A stretch of DNA of 64,000 nt, from the NCBI RefSeq assembly GCF_945956965.1, contig NZ_CAMFJS010000027.1, positions 1 to 64,000 of the forward strand, in the 5' to 3' direction. The DNA is from an uncultured Roseateles sp. GTDB lineage: Bacteria; Pseudomonadota; Gammaproteobacteria; Burkholderiales; Burkholderiaceae_C. The position numbers and the translations under genes are program-made. Every line of letters begins with the position of its first letter. The stretch's first letter is position 1. Below the pieces are notes generated by a model, which saw nothing but the letters and a program-made list of their open reading frames with translations, had not been told where the DNA came from and searched no databases. Shown here in pieces: positions 25,146 to 32,898 of the stretch.

Positions 25146-25259
25146 CAGCGGCTTGCCGCCCGCTGCTCCGCAAAGCCGTTGCTAGCGTGAATGCTTTGCG
25201 CAAAGCAGAGCTTCTGTTGCGCTCGGCACAACAGACTCTGTGCGCGAGCGCGTGCTCGC
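25146..25259. repeat. Cluster of four inverted repeats upstream of the Na/Pi cotransporter
   Basis: In 114 bases there are: CAGCGG/CCGCTG (25146-25151 and 25160-25165), a perfect 16-base palindrome TGCTTTGC/GCAAAGCA (25192-25207), a nested hairpin CAGAG..CTGTTG/CAACAG..CTCTG (25206-25240), and GCGAGC/GCTCGC (25244-25249 and 25254-25259). It lies between the response regulator gene and the Na/Pi gene. Confidence 0.6.
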
Positions 25260-25273
25260 AGCGGGCCTTTATT

Positions 25274-25279
25274 TAGACT
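25274..25279 (+). promoter_or_regulatory. Candidate -10 element TAGACT
   Basis: TAGACT ends six bases before the ATG at 25286, with no Shine-Dalgarno sequence between, so transcription may begin at the start codon (leaderless). No good -35 element is visible. Confidence 0.35.
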
Positions 25280-25285
25280 GCGCGC

Positions 25286-26233
25286 ATGAGCAGCTTTCAT
25301 TCCCTCGTCGCCCTGGTCGCCGCCATTGTTTTATTCATTTACGGTCTGCAGGGCTTCAGCAGCGAGCTGCAGCTGGTGGGCGGCCAATCCCTGCGGGTTT
25401 GGCTGGCGCGGATCACCCAAAGCCGTTGGAAAGGCTTTGCCATTGGCGCGCTGGCCACAGCGGCGGTGCAGTCCAGCAGCGCCATCACGGCTTTGACGGC
25501 GGCCTTGGTCGACGCCTCTGCGATCAGCTTCAGAGCCAGCCTGGGTGTCTTGCTGGGCTCGAATGTCGGCACCACGGCAACGGCCTGGTTGGTTTCGCTC
25601 AAGCTCACCGGCATAGGCCCGGCCTTCATCGTCCTCGGTGCGCTGTTCACGGCGCTGCCCCAGCGCTTGAGCATGGCGGGCAAGTCGGTGTTCTATTTCG
25701 GCCTGATCTTCTTTGCGCTGGACCTCATCTCCGCGGAGTTGAAGCCCTTGCAGCAAGCGCCCTTGTTCATCGAATGGCTGGCTTTGGCGCAAGCGCCTTG
25801 GCTGGGGCTGCTGACGGGCCTGGTCTTCACCGCCCTGGTGCAGTCCAGCAGCGTGACCAGCGGCGTGGCCATTTTGCTGGCTCAGCAAGGCGTTTTGCCT
25901 GCAGAAGCCGCCATTCCCATTGTGGTGGGCGCCAATGTGGGGTCGACCTCCACGGCCTTGTTGGCCAGTGTGGGCATGGGCGCATCGGCACGCGCCAGCG
26001 CCATCGCCAACAGCTTGTTCAATGCCCTCGGCGCGCTGGCTTTCTTCCCTTTCTTGCGGCCTTTTTCCCAGGCCATGGTGGCGCTGGCCGCGGACCCGGG
26101 CATGGCGGTCGCCTTGGCGCATCTGGTCTTCAATGTGACGATCAGCCTGGCCTTTTTGCTGTCACTCGACTGGATTGAGCCACAGCTGCGGCGGCGCTTG
26201 TTCAAGCAAGATGCCGCAGGCCATGCGGCCTGA
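25286..26233 (+). CDS. Na/Pi cotransporter family protein
   Basis: The 315-residue inner-membrane protein has about eight hydrophobic helices and the two inverted-repeat signature segments of the NptA/PhoU-less Na/Pi cotransporter family, each with a QSSS motif: ATAAVQSSSAITAL and ALVQSSSVTSGVAILLA. The family uses sodium to drive phosphate uptake or export. It ends shortly after the last helix and lacks the C-terminal PhoU-like domain found in longer members. The gene is divergent from an orphan response regulator with a hairpin-rich spacer. A TAGACT-N6-ATG arrangement at the start suggests a leaderless mRNA. No Pho box was seen. Confidence 0.9.
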   Translation: MSSFHSLVALVAAIVLFIYGLQGFSSELQLVGGQSLRVWLARITQSRWKGFAIGALATAAVQSSSAITALTAALVDASAISFRASLGVLLGSNVGTTATAWLVSLKLTGIGPAFIVLGALFTALPQRLSMAGKSVFYFGLIFFALDLISAELKPLQQAPLFIEWLALAQAPWLGLLTGLVFTALVQSSSVTSGVAILLAQQGVLPAEAAIPIVVGANVGSTSTALLASVGMGASARASAIANSLFNALGALAFFPFLRPFSQAMVALAADPGMAVALAHLVFNVTISLAFLLSLDWIEPQLRRRLFKQDAAGHAA

Positions 26234-26379
26234 AGCCGGCGGCGGCCAGAGTCGGCTGAGAGGCCGCGAGACGGCGCCGTTTCTGCGCCGCCCTGACTTT
26301 GCATTTGGCGAACCCGCTTTGCCAAGCTGACCCCCATGAGGCCTGCAAACTTTCGGCTCTCACCCTGGCTGGCCTGAGA

Positions 26380-27312
26380 ATGGCCAGCATGAGCCCCAGC
26401 ACCAGTCTCCCCTTCAAGCACTTTCTGCTCGCCTTGGCCGTGGTGGCCATCTGGGGCAGCAACTTCGTGGTGATACGCCTGGGGCTCAATGCCCTGCCGC
26501 CGCTGCTTTTCGCGGCCCTGCGATTCGGCTTTGCGGTGCTGCCAGCGATTTTCTTTCTGAAGAAACCAGACCTGCCCTGGCGCCTGCTGGCCAGCTACGG
26601 CTTGCTGATCGGTGTGGGCCAGTTTGGCTTGCTCTTCCTGGCGATGCGCGGCCCAAATGCTGCGATCTCACCGGGCCTGGCCTCGCTGGTGATCCAGACC
26701 CAGGTGTTCTTCACCCTGATGCTGGCGATGCGCGTCACGCGCGAGATGGTCAAGCCCTATCAATGGCTGGCACTGCTGCTGGCGGCGGCCGGCATTGGCG
26801 TGATCGCCAGCCATACCGATGGCAGCGCCACGCCCTTGGGCCTGGTGATGATTTTGATGGCGGCCTTTTCCTGGGCCTGCGCCAATATGGTGGGTAAGCG
26901 CGCCGGGCGGGTGAATATGCTGGCCTTCATGGTCTGGACCAGTGTGTTTGCTGTGCCGCCTTTGCTGCTGCTGTCCCTGATTTTTGAAGGCCCGGCACTG
27001 ATGGCCCAAGGCTTGGCCCGCGCCGATGGCCTGACCTGGGCGGCGGTGCTGTGGCAGGCCATTGGCAACACCTTGTTTGGCTACGGGGTCTGGGGCTGGT
27101 TGCTGGCCCGGCATGCAGCGGCCACCATCGTGCCCATGGCCTTGCTGGTGCCGGTTTTCGGCATGAGCACGGCGGCTTGGGTGCTGGGCGAAAGCCTGCC
27201 GGGCTGGAAGCTGCTGGCGGCCGGCTTGGTGCTGGGCGGCTTGGCGCTGAATTTGTTGTGGCCGCTGCGGCCTTGGCGTGCGCTGGCGCAACTGGAAGGA
27301 GCGAGCAAATGA
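26380..27312 (+). CDS. EamA/DMT family transporter
   Basis: The 310-residue protein has ten transmembrane helices in two EamA repeats (opening with WGSNFVVIRLGLNALPPLLFAALRF, and AMRGPNAAISPGLASLVIQTQVFFT in the first repeat). It is close in length and pattern to E. coli EamA, which exports O-acetylserine and cysteine, but substrate in this superfamily cannot be read from sequence. The ATG at 26380 was chosen over the frame opening at 26299 because helix 1 begins soon after. The stop overlaps the start of the next gene in an ATGA, so they are co-transcribed. Confidence 0.88.
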   Translation: MASMSPSTSLPFKHFLLALAVVAIWGSNFVVIRLGLNALPPLLFAALRFGFAVLPAIFFLKKPDLPWRLLASYGLLIGVGQFGLLFLAMRGPNAAISPGLASLVIQTQVFFTLMLAMRVTREMVKPYQWLALLLAAAGIGVIASHTDGSATPLGLVMILMAAFSWACANMVGKRAGRVNMLAFMVWTSVFAVPPLLLLSLIFEGPALMAQGLARADGLTWAAVLWQAIGNTLFGYGVWGWLLARHAAATIVPMALLVPVFGMSTAAWVLGESLPGWKLLAAGLVLGGLALNLLWPLRPWRALAQLEGASK

Positions 27313-28043
27313 GCACGTCGATCTTGGTGAAAGCATCGCTGGCACTGCTGCTGGCCTGGACGGCGCTGGCCGCCAGCGCCGCTGAGCCGCGCAATAGAAA
27401 CCTGTGGGTTGAAATGCGATGGGTCGAGAGCAGCGTCAGCGGCGCCGCCCTGGCCGGCGTGCGTGAGGGCGCCGTGGTCGTGGGCACCGCGGGCTCGGTG
27501 TCGCCGCGTGGGCAAATCGTGCTGAGCACGCAGCGCCGTGACGAAGCCGCGCAGCAATTCCAGCGCGTGCTGGTGCTCAACGGTGGCACGGCCAGCGTGC
27601 AGCTGAGCGAACAAACACCGGTGCAGTGGCTGGATTACGGCGTGCAGCTGGAGGCAGGCGCGGCAGGCGGGCGCGTGGAGCCTGGCGGCAATGGGCCGCT
27701 GGCGAGCGCCAAGGTCTTGGCCTTGCCCCGCACGGGCTGGGTTGAGCGCAGCAGCGGCTTCACCGTCAGCCCGCAGTGGCCCGGCGGCCAGCAGCCGGTG
27801 CGGGTCACGCTGACCGCACTGTCGGCCGGCCCCAGCGCGGGCGCAGGCGCCAGGGGCGAAGCCGCCGGCCAAGGTCGCCAAGCGCAATTTCAAAGCACGG
27901 TCATGGTGCCGCTAGGCGAATGGCTGACGGTGGCGCGCAGCGGCGCCGAGCTTCAGCGCGCCGAACGCGGCGTGACCAGCAGCCGCGATGCCGAAACACG
28001 CAGCCTGCGCGAGCTGCAGATCCGGGTCGAGCTGGCGCCCTGA
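27309..28043 (+). CDS. Exported protein of unknown function
   Basis: The 244-residue protein has a signal peptide (ALLLAWTALAASAAEP, cleavage near residue 24) and a soluble periplasmic body rich in Val, Gly and Arg with repeated beta-like stretches (ILSTQRRDEAAQQFQRVLVLNGGTASVQL). The second half contains a Gly/Ala-rich insert (SAGPSAGAGARGEAAGQGRQ). The ATG lies at an ATGA overlap with the EamA gene and is preceded by GGAAGGAG, a strong ribosome-binding site. I do not recognise a family. Translational coupling to an exporter suggests a shared role but does not say which. Confidence 0.75.
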   Translation: MSTSILVKASLALLLAWTALAASAAEPRNRNLWVEMRWVESSVSGAALAGVREGAVVVGTAGSVSPRGQIVLSTQRRDEAAQQFQRVLVLNGGTASVQLSEQTPVQWLDYGVQLEAGAAGGRVEPGGNGPLASAKVLALPRTGWVERSSGFTVSPQWPGGQQPVRVTLTALSAGPSAGAGARGEAAGQGRQAQFQSTVMVPLGEWLTVARSGAELQRAERGVTSSRDAETRSLRELQIRVELAP

Positions 28044-28129
28044 CTTGTTCGCTAAGTGGTATTTGATTGGCATCTTGTGAGGCGCAAAACTGTTAGGCTA
28101 GCGGCAAACTTAGCTGCCCCTCTTGCCTC

Positions 28130-29428
28130 ATGCTGCACCGCCCCAAGTTTCTTGCTTCCCTGAGCCTTGCTGTCGCCGCTGTCTGCCTGGCCATGCCAGC
28201 AAGCCAAGCGGCCACCGTTGCTCAAGACAGCCCGCCCGCCTATCCCTTGTTCGGCGGCAAGCCGCTGGCTGTGGAACGCGCCAGTGCCAAGGTGGTCGGC
28301 GTTTACACGCCAATGTGGGAATCGGTGAACCATGTTGAGCGCTTGAACGGCGACAGCGTCACCCACTTGCTCTACGCCTTTTTGCGCGTCTGCGGTCCCG
28401 GCCAATTGCCCAAGGACGCGGCGCGCTGCGCGGGCAAGCGGGACTTTGAGCTGACCACCGGCCCGGTCGAGAAAACCTTTGACGCTGCCTTCAGCCGCCT
28501 CAAAGCTCGCAGCCCGCATGTGAAGGTGCTGGCCTCGGTGGGCGGCTGGGGCGGGTCCGACCCGATCTTTCATCTGGCGGGGGACTCGCAAAAGCGCGCC
28601 GTCTTCATCGCCTCGGGCGTGCAGTTCCTGCGCGATCACCCCGGCTTTGACGGCCTGGACATCGACTGGGAGCACCCGGGCAATAACGGCGCCGCCAACG
28701 GCGTTCAGCTCGGCAGCCCGCAAGACGGCAAGCACTATGCCGAGTTGCTGCTGGAGCTGCGCCAGGCGGTGGACGCGCTGACGGCCGAGACCGGCCGGCC
28801 CTATCTGGTCAGCATTGCCCTGAACACCACCCAGCCTGTCGTCAGCCTGATCGACTTCAAGCGCGCCAGCCCTGCGCTGGATCTGGTCTTCATGATGACC
28901 TATGACCATTACGGGGCCTGGTCCGCCGGCGTTGGCAATCACAGCAGCTTGCGCAGCAGCTCGCCCGAGGCGGACGACAGCCTGGAGCGCGCCGTGCGCA
29001 ATCTGGCGCAAGCCGGGCTGCCCGCTGCCAAGATGGTGGCCGGCGTGGCCATGTATGGCCGCGGCTTCAGCGGCGCCGCGGGGCCGCAGACCGGCGCTGC
29101 CAAGGCCGCAGGTTTCCCCGGCGCCGACGGCTCGCTGGGCTACCGCAGCATTGCCGGCCGCTATCTGGACGCCAAGGGCCAGGGCCTGCACGGTTGGCAG
29201 GCAAGACTTGACCCCACGACCCAGGCCTGGAACCTGTTCCACCCCAAGCACAAGCTCTTCATCGGTTATGACGACCCGCGCGCCGTGATCGCCAAGGGCC
29301 AGTACGCCGTCAAGACCGGCCTGGCCGGCGTGTTTGCCTGGGAGCTGAGCCAGGACAACGGCGACTTGCTGAATGCGATGAACTTCGGCGTTGGCAATTT
29401 GCTCTTGCCGCAGCAGAAGCAACCCTGA
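28130..29428 (+). CDS. GH18 family chitinase
   Basis: The 432-residue exported enzyme has a signal peptide (cleavage near residue 27, after ASQAA) and a glycoside hydrolase 18 TIM barrel: VVGVYTPMWES on strand 1, VKVLASVGGWGGSDP (SxGG motif), and the catalytic DGLDIDWEHP with Glu181 as proton donor, followed by MMTYDHYGAW and VFAWELSQDNGDL. These are all the residues expected for an active substrate-assisted endo- or exochitinase. No chitin-binding domain is present. An OprB-type porin gene starts 112 bases downstream and could take up the released sugars. A REP-like motif with rare codons AGA CTT lies at 29203-29215. Confidence 0.93.
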   Translation: MLHRPKFLASLSLAVAAVCLAMPASQAATVAQDSPPAYPLFGGKPLAVERASAKVVGVYTPMWESVNHVERLNGDSVTHLLYAFLRVCGPGQLPKDAARCAGKRDFELTTGPVEKTFDAAFSRLKARSPHVKVLASVGGWGGSDPIFHLAGDSQKRAVFIASGVQFLRDHPGFDGLDIDWEHPGNNGAANGVQLGSPQDGKHYAELLLELRQAVDALTAETGRPYLVSIALNTTQPVVSLIDFKRASPALDLVFMMTYDHYGAWSAGVGNHSSLRSSSPEADDSLERAVRNLAQAGLPAAKMVAGVAMYGRGFSGAAGPQTGAAKAAGFPGADGSLGYRSIAGRYLDAKGQGLHGWQARLDPTTQAWNLFHPKHKLFIGYDDPRAVIAKGQYAVKTGLAGVFAWELSQDNGDLLNAMNFGVGNLLLPQQKQP

Positions 29429-29505
29429 GGCGGAGGCCGGGCGGGCCGCCGTGACCCATTCGGCAATCAGGCGAAAAAATCAGTCGGAAAAGCCGCCGCA
29501 GGAAA

Positions 29506-29534
29506 TTGGACAAGGGTTTCCAAGTAGCTACAGT
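29506..29534 (+). promoter_or_regulatory. Candidate sigma-70 promoter of the OprB-type porin
   Basis: TTGGAC (29506-29511) and TACAGT (29529-29534) are 17 bases apart, and the ATG at 29541 follows after six bases. If this is the promoter, the mRNA is leaderless or nearly so. Confidence 0.4.
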
Positions 29535-29540
29535 GGGCGC

Positions 29541-30791
29541 ATGAGGTTTTCAAGGTTTTTCTCACCCCAGGCCGCCGCACTGATGTTGGCGCTGCCCCCC
29601 GCTTGGTGCTTGGCCCAGGCAGCCGAGCCCGACTCGGCTGCGGAGGCTGCTGCAGCCGCCGCTGCGCCCAAGGCCTGGCAATGGGCAGGCATCTACAAGG
29701 CGGATGCCTTGCATGCCAACACCGGCTCACTCAATAGCTGGGTGGGCAATCTGAATTTGCGGGCCGATGCCGATGCCGGCCAGCTGTTCGGCTGGGCCGG
29801 CACCAGCTTTCATATCGAAGCCTTGCTCAACCATGGCGGTAAGCCCAATCAGCTGATTGGCAGTACCCAGGGTGTCAGCAATCTGGAGGTGGCTGAGGGC
29901 GCGGCGCGGCTGTACGCCACCTGGCTTGAGCATGAATTCGCGGAATCAGGCACGCGGGTCTTGTTCGGCTTGTATGACCTGAACTCCGAGTTCTACGCCA
30001 CCGAGGCCTCGGCGCTGCTGATCAATCCCTCCTTTGGCATCGGCATTGATGCTTCGCAAAGCGGCCTCAACGGCCCTTCGATTTTTCCCAATCTGGGCCT
30101 GGCCCTGCGCCTGCGCCAGGCGCTGGGAGGCAGCCACTATGTGCAGGCCGCGCTGATCGACGGCGTGCCGGGCGATCCGGCGCACCCGGGGCGCACCGTG
30201 GTCAAACTCAGCCATGAGGATGGTGCCCTGGGCGTGCTGGAGTTTGGCTACCAAGAGCGCGGGGAAGACGGCAGCAACGGCCCCGGCCACTGGGCCGTGG
30301 GGGCGTGGCATTACAGCGCACAGAGCCCTTCACGAGCCCCCGGCAGCAGCGGCACGGCGCGCAATCACGGCATCTACGCCGTAGCGCAAGGCCTCATGCA
30401 TCAGGGCCAGGGCAGCACCCGCACGATTGGCTTTGTGCGCAGCGGCCTGGCGCATAGCAAGGTGAATGCGGTGGACTGGGCCTTGGACACCGGCCTGCTG
30501 ATCGAGCAGCCCTTGGCCTCTTTGCCCGCGCTGGCGACGATGGCGCCGCAAGCCTTCACCGCCGGCCTGGCCTATGCCCACTACGGCCAAGCCTGGCGCG
30601 ATGCGCAACTGGCCGCCGGCATGCCGGTCAGCAGCCATGAGTTGGTACTGGAAATCGGCGCCCGCTGGCAGCCCCTGCCGACGCTGGCGGTGCAGCCCTT
30701 GCTGCAACACTTGTGGCATCCGGGTGGGCGCCGCGAGGCCAGCAGTACTTTGATCGGCGCGCGCTTGGAGTGGAGTTTTGGCGTGCCCTGA
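29541..30791 (+). CDS. OprB-type carbohydrate porin
   Basis: The 416-residue outer-membrane protein (start 29541, MRFSRFF) has a signal peptide ending ACLAQA-like (WCLAQA) and then an Ala-rich linker and beta-strand repeats with aromatic girdles. It shows the OprB pattern: IYKADALHANTGSLNSWVGNLNLRADAD, WLEHEF, and a strand ending in the C-terminal LEWSFGVP. OprB porins pass sugars across the outer membrane. Placement directly after a GH18 chitinase suggests uptake of chitooligosaccharides. Family length is typical (about 400-450). No ribosome-binding site is evident, consistent with a leaderless start. Confidence 0.85.
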   Translation: MRFSRFFSPQAAALMLALPPAWCLAQAAEPDSAAEAAAAAAAPKAWQWAGIYKADALHANTGSLNSWVGNLNLRADADAGQLFGWAGTSFHIEALLNHGGKPNQLIGSTQGVSNLEVAEGAARLYATWLEHEFAESGTRVLFGLYDLNSEFYATEASALLINPSFGIGIDASQSGLNGPSIFPNLGLALRLRQALGGSHYVQAALIDGVPGDPAHPGRTVVKLSHEDGALGVLEFGYQERGEDGSNGPGHWAVGAWHYSAQSPSRAPGSSGTARNHGIYAVAQGLMHQGQGSTRTIGFVRSGLAHSKVNAVDWALDTGLLIEQPLASLPALATMAPQAFTAGLAYAHYGQAWRDAQLAAGMPVSSHELVLEIGARWQPLPTLAVQPLLQHLWHPGGRREASSTLIGARLEWSFGVP

Positions 30792-30833
30792 GCTGCTTCT
30801 GATGCTGCTTTAGCTGCTTGCTTGACCGCAGCC

Positions 30834-31841
30834 TTAGCTGCGGCCGGGGCCGTGATCCAGATCGGGCTTGCGCCAAGGGTCCAGATGGGTCATCAAATCG
30901 AGCACGCGGTGGCGTTGCAGCACGCGCTGGCGGGCCAGCACGGCGATGTCGTGGCCGGCTTCGACGGTGATCAAGGCGTCGACCTCCAGATGCGCGTCTA
31001 CCACGATCAAATCGCCCATCTTGCGGGTGCGTAGATCATGCACGTTATGCACGCCGGGGGTTTCTTCTAGCGTCTTGCGAATGGCGGCCACTTCCTCTTC
31101 GTCGATGGCGCGGTCCATCAAATCATTCAGCGCGTCCCAGCCGAAGCTCCAGCCCATCTTGCCGACCATGAAGCCCACGATCAGCGCGGCAATCGGGTCC
31201 AGCAGCGGATAGCCGGCCAGATTGCCGATGATGCCCACGCCCACTACCAGCGATGAGGCGGCGTCCGACCGGGCATGCCAGGCATTGGCCACCAGCATGC
31301 TGGATTTGACCCGCGTGGCCACCGCCAGCATGTAGCGGAACAAGCTTTCCTTGGCCACCAGGGCGATGCCCGCCACCCACAGGGCGGTGCCGTGCACGAC
31401 CGGAATGCTGTCGGGGTCTTGCAGCTTGTGTGCCGCCGACCACAACATGCCCACGCCCACCGCCAGCAGGATCAGGCCCAGCACCAAGGAGGCGGCGGTC
31501 TCGAAGCGGTGGTGGCCGTAGGGGTGGTCTTCATCGGCATCTTTGCGGCTGTGGTGGCCGGCGAACAGCACGACGAAGTCGGACACCAGATCCGACAGCG
31601 AATGGATGCCGTCCGCCACCAAGGCCTGTGACTTGGCCATGATGCCCACCACGATCTGAATGCTGGTCAGCACCACATTCACCACCACGCTGACCCAGGT
31701 GCTGCGAGAGGCGGCGCGCACCTTTTCTTGCGGGCTCAGGGCCGGGAGGCCGTCTTCGCCCAGCTCGGTGCTTTCGTGGTCGCTGTCGCGGGGCGGGAAT
31801 TCTGAATGTGGTGGCATGGTGGGGCAGGCAGGGCGGAGCAA
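30834..31841 (-). CDS. Cation diffusion facilitator family transporter
   Basis: The 335-residue membrane protein has six transmembrane helices and the cation diffusion facilitator metal sites: DGIHSLSDLVSD (HxxxD) in helix 2 and WHARSDAASSL (HARSD) in helix 5, then a C-terminal cytoplasmic ferredoxin-like domain (GVHNVHDLRTRKMGDLIVVDAHLEVD). The HxxxD pairs indicate zinc, iron or manganese export. An N-terminal cytoplasmic stretch of about 45 residues precedes helix 1; the start could be 31817. It is divergent from the cytochrome operon, and the intergenic region holds two CTTAAG-type boxes, so its regulation may be shared. Confidence 0.92.
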   Translation of the reverse strand: MLRPACPTMPPHSEFPPRDSDHESTELGEDGLPALSPQEKVRAASRSTWVSVVVNVVLTSIQIVVGIMAKSQALVADGIHSLSDLVSDFVVLFAGHHSRKDADEDHPYGHHRFETAASLVLGLILLAVGVGMLWSAAHKLQDPDSIPVVHGTALWVAGIALVAKESLFRYMLAVATRVKSSMLVANAWHARSDAASSLVVGVGIIGNLAGYPLLDPIAALIVGFMVGKMGWSFGWDALNDLMDRAIDEEEVAAIRKTLEETPGVHNVHDLRTRKMGDLIVVDAHLEVDALITVEAGHDIAVLARQRVLQRHRVLDLMTHLDPWRKPDLDHGPGRS

Positions 31842-31863
31842 TCGGACATTGTCGGCGACTGAG

Positions 31864-31880
31864 CTTAAGCCTTTCTTAGC
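31864..31880 (+). promoter_or_regulatory. Candidate QseB/PmrA-type box 1
   Basis: CTTAAG (31864-31869), five bases CCTTT, then CTTAGC (31875-31880): an 11-base-period direct repeat like the PmrA/QseB consensus of two CTTAA-type half-sites. It lies about 110 bases upstream of the cytochrome operon, which ends in a QseB/PmrA-type regulator. Confidence 0.5.
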
Positions 31881-31910
31881 GCCGCGGCGCTGAGTTGCCG
31901 CAAGCCGCTT

Positions 31911-31927
31911 CTTAAGAAAGCCCTAAG
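31911..31927 (-). promoter_or_regulatory. Candidate QseB/PmrA-type box 2
   Basis: On the minus strand CTTAGG, GCTTT, CTTAAG reads as a second two-half-site box (plus strand 31911-31927). It is in inverted order to box 1, 47 bases away, with the same 11-base period. Both lie in the divergent region of the cation transporter and the cytochrome operon. Confidence 0.5.
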
Positions 31928-31988
31928 CCGAGCCGGGCAGCATGACAGGCATCGATAACAAGCTGGTGAAAGAGAAAGAGAGCCTGCC

Positions 31989-32390
31989 ATGCCCCATTTT
32001 CTGAAACGTAGCGCCGCCGTCTTGATGCTGAGCCTGCTGGCCGCCGCTGCGGCCCAGGCCGACACGCCCGAGCAATTGCTGGCGGGCTACAGCGCCCAAG
32101 CTGGTGTGCCGGCCAGCCCGCAGCGCGGGCAGCAATTCTTCAACCGCAACCATGGGCAGAGCTGGCAATGCGCGTCCTGCCACGGTGCGCTTCCCACCCA
32201 AGCCGGCCAGCATGCGGCCACGGCAAAGCCGATTCAGCCCCTGGCGCCGGCCTTCAACCCGGCCCGCTTCAGCGATGCCGCCAAGGTGGAGAAATGGTTT
32301 GGCCGCAATTGCAAGGACGTGTTGGCCCGCGCCTGCACGCCCGGCGAGAAAGCCGATGTGCTGAGCTGGCTGCTGACGCTCAAACCTTGA
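31989..32390 (+). CDS. DUF1924 monoheme cytochrome c
   Basis: The 133-residue periplasmic protein has a signal peptide (after AAAAAQA) and one heme-binding CASCH (residues about 57-61), with a distal Lys/Met region (PIQPLAPAFNPARFSD). It matches the DUF1924 family, which consists of small c-type cytochromes in proteobacteria. It is the first gene of an operon with a diheme cytochrome c, a cytochrome b and a two-component pair; this set is recurrent in betaproteobacteria. Likely role: electron carrier in a periplasmic redox circuit, partner unknown. It is preceded by two candidate QseB boxes. Confidence 0.88.
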   Translation: MPHFLKRSAAVLMLSLLAAAAAQADTPEQLLAGYSAQAGVPASPQRGQQFFNRNHGQSWQCASCHGALPTQAGQHAATAKPIQPLAPAFNPARFSDAAKVEKWFGRNCKDVLARACTPGEKADVLSWLLTLKP

Positions 32391-32403
32391 GGTGGAGCCT
32401 TTC

Positions 32404-32898
32404 ATGAAGACAAACAAACTTCTCCGCACGCGCGCCATCCTGGCCGGCCTCTTGGCTGGTGGCCTCGCTGCCGGGCCGGTGAGTGCCGATGGCGATCGCG
32501 CTCGCGCTGCCGGCGCGCCCTTGCTGCCGCTGTACAAGCAGGAATGCGCGGCCTGCCACATGGCTTATCCGCCGCAGTTCCTGCAGGCTGCGTCCTGGCA
32601 GCGTTTGATGCAAGGCCTGCCGCAGCATTTCGGCAGCGATGCCTCGCTGGACCCGGCCACGGTCAAGGCCTTGTCCACCTGGTTGACGGCCAACGCGGGC
32701 ACCGGCAAACGGGCGGCTGAAAACCCGCCACAAGACCGCATCACCCGCAGCGCCTGGTTTGTGCGCAAGCACGACGAGGTCTCGGCCGCCAGTTGGAAGC
32801 TGCCCGCCGTCAAGAGCGCCGCCAATTGCGCGGCCTGCCATACCCAAGCCGACACGAAAGGAATTTTCAATGAACACGATGTCCGCATCCCCCGCTAA
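32404..32898 (+). CDS. Periplasmic diheme cytochrome c
   Basis: The 164-residue protein has a signal peptide (after AGPVSA) and two CAACH heme motifs, near the N-terminus (QECAACHMAYPP) and near the C-terminus (NCAACHTQAD). It matches the family of diheme cytochromes found next to DUF1924. The start at 32404 has GGAG at 6-base spacing; an upstream GTG at 32392 is less likely. The start of the next gene lies inside this gene (29-base overlap), which indicates tight coupling. It probably passes electrons between the cytochrome b and the DUF1924 protein. Confidence 0.9.
   Translation: MKTNKLLRTRAILAGLLAGGLAAGPVSADGDRARAAGAPLLPLYKQECAACHMAYPPQFLQAASWQRLMQGLPQHFGSDASLDPATVKALSTWLTANAGTGKRAAENPPQDRITRSAWFVRKHDEVSAASWKLPAVKSAANCAACHTQADTKGIFNEHDVRIPR

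Noticed and set aside
28052-29422. A 456-codon minus-strand frame opposite the chitinase
   Set aside because: Antisense to a complete GH18 enzyme; no features of its own.
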